Assembly (NCBI GenBank): GCA_965651255.1
Contig: CBFGRU010000027.1
Span: 1-19,246, forward strand
Direction: 5' to 3'
Length of the DNA stretch: 19,246 nucleotides
From: CBFGRU01 sp965651255
GTDB lineage: Bacteria; Planctomycetota; Phycisphaerae; Phycisphaerales; SM1A02
How positions within the stretch are numbered: the stretch's first letter is position 1; the number at the start of each line of letters is the position of its first letter. A program made the translations under genes and the position numbers. Under the pieces are notes generated by a model. That model was not told the DNA's origin, did not search any database, and saw only the letters and a list, made by a program, of their open reading frames with translations. Positions 15,510 to 19,246 of this stretch are shown here, in pieces.

Positions 15510-17036
15510 ATGCCCATGAGTGCCACTGTTCCCCAGCTCGATATTCCCGCAGATGCATCTCGTCGCCTCGCGCTCTTGGCAAAATGGTTTCCCACGTTCG
15601 CGGCGGTGTACTTTGCGCTTCACCTCATCCTGCGAATCATCGATCCTCGCGCGATGGAGATTGATGAAGCGGAACAGATCATCCTGAGCCAATGGTGGTC
15701 ACTGGTTTATGGCGCTCAGCCCCCGCTGTATACATGGCTGCAGAAGATCGTCTTTCTGATCACGGGACCGAGTGTGATCGGACTGTCGCTTCTGAAGAAC
15801 TTGTTGCTCTGGCTAACGTGCGTCTTTCTCTACATCTGCGGCAGAACGACCTTTCAGAATCCGGTGCGCGCAGCGATGGCCGCCATGGCAGTCTTGCTGA
15901 TCCCGCAGGTCAGTTGGGAATCGCAGCGAGACTTGACGCACACCGTCCTCGTGACATGTACCGCAACAGCAACGTTGGCATCACTTGCCCGACTGGTGCG
16001 TACCAGGTCATGGTCGTCCTCCTTTCTGTTTGGCGTGTGTCTCGGGCTGGGGGTGCTCGCAAAGTACAACTTCATCTATTTCGCCGGGGCAATACTCCTC
16101 GGCATCATCTCCACCCGCTCCGGTCGACGAATCCTTCTTGACCGGCGAATCGGACTGACCGTCGCCATTGCGTCCTCACTGATCGCCATACACCTTGTTC
16201 CCCTGCTCAGCCAGCTCAATGTCCTTGATGCGGGGCTGAATGATGTACGACTAGAAACAAGCCCCAATCCGCGACGCACCGGGTTTATCGATCTGTTTAT
16301 CGCGATTCCCTCTGGGGTTGGATTGCTCGTACTCGTGTTTGGCGGTCTTTTCCCGCGTGCGATATTCTCCCGCCAATTTCTCCACTCTGGTCGCACGCTC
16401 TCCGTTTCAGCACCAGCGTACATCGCGACGGCGCTCATCCTGGTATCCGGGACGATCGTCCTCTTTGCAGTATCCGAAGTCAAGACACGCTGGCTTCAGC
16501 CGCTCATGCCCATCATTCCGCTGTTCCTCACCGCGAGCATCCCTTCTGCAATGCTGACGATTGCCAGAGTCCGGACGTTTGCCACGATCATTGCGATTAC
16601 AGCAGTTTCGATACTGATGGCGAGCACGGTCCGGTCCACCAGTGTCTCCGTGTCCGACTTTGATGATGCGCACCTGTATCCGTTCGAGGAAATGGCAAAC
16701 GCGTTGAATCGCGAGATCGGCCAGATTCCGCCGCTCCTCCTTTCCGATGAGGAGATCATTGCCGGAAATCTGCTATGCCTGTTCCGAGCGACAGCCGCCT
16801 ATGTGCCCAACGTGCAGTCAGAGGAGTTCCTTCGACAATCTCTCACCGACGACGTGCTGATCGTGTGGATTGCAAACAATCAACCACGGGTTCCCGGAGA
16901 ATTGGAAGACGTCCTTGGCGAATTGAACAAGATCGCTCCCCGCCATGAATCACGCGGTACGATCCGAGTGCTCTATGGTCCGGATTCGCGCAACGAGGTG
17001 CTGGTCGCCTACCTCTTTCTCACGCACCCGATTTGA
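15510..17036 (+). CDS. GT39/ArnT-like integral-membrane glycosyltransferase
   Basis: From the ATG at 15510 the product has 508 residues, with about ten hydrophobic segments up to residue 373 and a soluble C-terminal part of about 130 residues. The layout is that of the PMT_2/ArnT family, which moves a sugar from a polyprenyl-phosphate carrier onto lipid or protein outside the inner membrane. The first outer loop has the acidic IDEAEQ (D52, E53, E55), as expected for the catalytic or metal-binding acid, followed by QPPLYTWLQK (70-79) and GLGVLAKYNF (179-188). EVKTRWLQPLMPIIPLF (323-339) resembles the KxRYxLPxxP loop of the family. Acceptor and sugar are unknown. ATGs at 15516 and 15441 are alternatives; none has a good Shine-Dalgarno. 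The 3' end overlaps the convergent pntB by 17 bp. Confidence 0.8.
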   Translation: MPMSATVPQLDIPADASRRLALLAKWFPTFAAVYFALHLILRIIDPRAMEIDEAEQIILSQWWSLVYGAQPPLYTWLQKIVFLITGPSVIGLSLLKNLLLWLTCVFLYICGRTTFQNPVRAAMAAMAVLLIPQVSWESQRDLTHTVLVTCTATATLASLARLVRTRSWSSSFLFGVCLGLGVLAKYNFIYFAGAILLGIISTRSGRRILLDRRIGLTVAIASSLIAIHLVPLLSQLNVLDAGLNDVRLETSPNPRRTGFIDLFIAIPSGVGLLVLVFGGLFPRAIFSRQFLHSGRTLSVSAPAYIATALILVSGTIVLFAVSEVKTRWLQPLMPIIPLFLTASIPSAMLTIARVRTFATIIAITAVSILMASTVRSTSVSVSDFDDAHLYPFEEMANALNREIGQIPPLLLSDEEIIAGNLLCLFRATAAYVPNVQSEEFLRQSLTDDVLIVWIANNQPRVPGELEDVLGELNKIAPRHESRGTIRVLYGPDSRNEVLVAYLFLTHPI

Positions 17037-18488
17037 CCGCGTTGATCAGTTCGACGATCGCCTTCTTGCCATCAGAGTAGAACATCAGGGTGTTCGGTGC
17101 AGCGAAGAGCGGGTTGGGAATCCCTGCAAAGCCGGGCGATAGACTGCGTTTGATGACGATTACCGTCGCCGCGTGATCGACGTTTATGATCGGCATTCCC
17201 GCAATCGGGCTGGATGGATCATCGCGCGCTGCCGGATTCACCGTGTCGTTCGCACCGATGATGAGCGCCACATCCACCTGCGCCATCTCGCGATTGATGT
17301 CATCCATCTCCTTCAGTTTGTCATACGGCACATCGGCTTCGGCGAGCAATACATTCATGTGGCCGGGCATGCGCCCCGCGACGGGGTGAATGGCATACTC
17401 AACGATTGTCCCCTTCTGTTCCAGCAAATTGGCGAAGTCGCGCACCGCGTGCTGCGCCTGAGCAACGGCCATGCCGTAGCCGGGCACGATGACAACGCGC
17501 CGCGCGGTGTCAAGCAGCATGGCGATTTCATCCGCGCTCGTGCTCTTCACTTTTCCGCCATACACCTCATCAGCATCACCGCCCGAACCGGCCTCTGCCA
17601 TCACTCCAAAGAGCACATTGCCGAGCGTTCGGTTCATCGCAACGCACATGATGCGCGTAAGGATGAGTCCACTCGCGCCGACCAGCGTGCCGGCGATGAT
17701 GAGCACGGTGTTGGAAATGACGAACCCGGTCGCCGCGGCTGCGAGGCCGGAGAAGGAGTTCAGTAGCGAGATGACAACCGGCATGTCCGCACCGCCGATC
17801 GGGAGCACGAACATCACTCCCGCGGCAAGCGCTGCGATGACCAGGAGCCAGTACGCCCACCATGCCGTGGGCCAGATAATGAGAACGCCGCCGGCAATGA
17901 TCGAAAGACCAAGCGTGACAATGGTCAGATACTTCAACCGTGGGTCGGTGTTCGCACCGCCGGAGATCAACTCCTGGAGTTTTGCGAATGCCAGCACGCT
18001 CCCGCTGAGCGTGACCGCGCCGATAATGCCGGAGACGACCGTGGCGAAGTTGTTTGAAAACGGCAACATCGCGTCGACCGCTTTCGCGATGCGCTGTCGC
18101 GCGGCTTCAAGTACCTCGACGTTTTCGCTGTCCGGCAAGTCTGGAATGCTGCCGATCGTGATATGCATCACCGCGCCGGCGACCAGAAAACTGGCTGCAC
18201 CGCCAAACCCGTTGAAGAGCGCGACAAGTTGCGGCATGCCGGTCATCGGGGTCGTGCGCGCAAGGTAGATGCCGGCGGCGGTACCGATCAGGAGCCCCAC
18301 GATGATGATCGCCCAACCCCAACCGCCAAATCCCGCGTTGATGACCGTCACAATCGCCGCCAATCCCATCCCGCCTGCAGCGAACATGTTGCCTCGCACC
18401 GCGGTGCGCGGGTGCGCCAATCCCTTCAGCCCGACGATGAAGAGCACCGCCGAAGTGAGATAGCACAGGCCCTGAAAGGTGGCGAACG

Positions 18489-18492
<4 letters not shown>
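17020..18492 (-). CDS. pntB: NAD(P) transhydrogenase subunit beta
   Basis: PntB holds part of the proton channel (domain II) and the NADP(H)-binding domain III of the proton-pumping transhydrogenase, which makes NADPH from NADH. The product has 490 residues. Membrane helices run from 1 to about 285, with VMH (H110) near the place of the channel histidine of the E. coli enzyme, and IGGADMPVVISLLNSFSG at 232-249. Domain III has IVPGYGMAVAQAQ (335-347), the VAGRMPGHMNVLLAEADVPY loop (371-390), IGANDTVNPAA (412-422) and IKRSLSPGFAGIPNPLF (447-463). About 35 residues near 113-148 are extra compared with the E. coli chain. The ATG at 18492 overlaps the pntAB stop as ATGA and has GGGAG upstream. The end overlaps the convergent glycosyltransferase gene by 17 bp. 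Confidence 0.96.
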
Positions 18493-18805
<313 letters not shown>

Positions 18806-18809
<4 letters not shown>

Positions 18810-19246
18810 CCCTTGGTTTCCTTCGCATCAGGTGCTTCCGACATGCCAAAGTGCACACGCACGCGCGGATGCACGATCGTGCCACGATGACAGATCAGCG
18901 TCTCAGAGAGAATCTCATCCTCCCGATCGAAATCGATCCGATCGCTGCCAGCGGTCAGGTATTCGATGAGTGTGGCGATGTTCTTCGAATACATCTGGCT
19001 CGCATGCTGCGCTGCCTCAGCGGGAAGATTCGTTGGGCCAAGAATGGTGGTACCATTGACAACCACCGTCTCATCCGGCCGCGTCAGTTCGCAGTTCCCG
19101 CCCCGTTCCGCTGCGAGATCAATCACCACCGAACCCGGTGACATGCGCTCAACCATCTCCGCCGTGATGAGCTTCGGCGCATCGCGACCGGGCACCGCCG
19201 CCGTCGTAATCACCACATCGTGCGTCCGCACCACTTCTGCCATCGC
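18806..19246 (-). CDS. pntAA: NAD(P) transhydrogenase subunit alpha part 1 (C-terminal part, cut by window edge)
   Basis: The reading frame continues past the right edge of the window; 146 codons are visible. This is the soluble NAD(H)-binding domain I of the transhydrogenase. The visible part begins in the second half of the domain: DVVITTAAVPGRDAPKLIT, EMVERMSPGSVVIDLAAERG, GNCE and GPTNLPAEAAQHASQMYSKN, all typical of the alanine-dehydrogenase/PntA fold. The stop overlaps the pntAB ATG. The apparent ATG at 19243 is internal to the domain and is not the true start. A charged tail (SEAPDAKETKG) ends the chain. Confidence 0.95.

Overview
The window is ordinary chromosomal DNA, roughly 55-60% GC by eye and densely packed with housekeeping genes. 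It most likely comes from a planctomycete, perhaps class Phycisphaerae. That placement is an inference from three things: a secreted protein with a PEP-CTERM-like tail (PSPGT, a hydrophobic stretch, then ARRRRRA), long RpoD and MnmG variants with extra segments, and a scarcity of Shine-Dalgarno sequences. No rRNA, integrase, insertion sequence, CRISPR array or phage gene was seen.

Layout. The left third is read rightward: a small one-helix membrane protein (179-589), clpX (699-2129), the fluoride channel crcB (2344-2775), ribosomal protein L28 rpmB (2870-3136) with a recognisable promoter, a gene-poor gap (3137-3563), then primase dnaG, the housekeeping sigma factor rpoD and an M24 metallopeptidase (to 8748). 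A degenerate 12-13 bp tandem repeat lies between rpoD and the peptidase gene. The middle is a patchwork. A Nudix hydrolase (leftward) and a methyltransferase (rightward) diverge with start codons only 5 bp apart. The methyltransferase abuts a convergent VOC-fold protein stop-to-stop. A secreted PEP-CTERM-like protein follows, preceded by two perfect inverted repeats. On the right, mnmG, tRNA-Thr(UGU) and an ALDH7-type aldehyde dehydrogenase run leftward. A GT39/ArnT-like membrane glycosyltransferase runs rightward. The three-gene NAD(P) transhydrogenase operon (pntAA-pntAB-pntB, leftward) enters from the right edge with ATGA overlaps.

Functional themes. DNA replication and transcription initiation (dnaG-rpoD, the core of the classical macromolecular-synthesis cluster), translation (rpmB, tRNA-Thr, mnmG), protein turnover (ClpX, M24 peptidase), NADPH supply (Pnt) and cell-surface or envelope functions (GT39, PEP-CTERM-like protein).

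The most interesting signal is a recurrent start-site architecture. Four genes (179, 2344, 10716 on minus, 13269 on minus) have a TANNNT hexamer exactly 6 bp before an ATG and no well-placed Shine-Dalgarno. mnmG and the methyltransferase show looser versions. This suggests leaderless transcription like that known in Deinococcus. I did not find a convincing new multi-gene system; the remaining findings are local anomalies.
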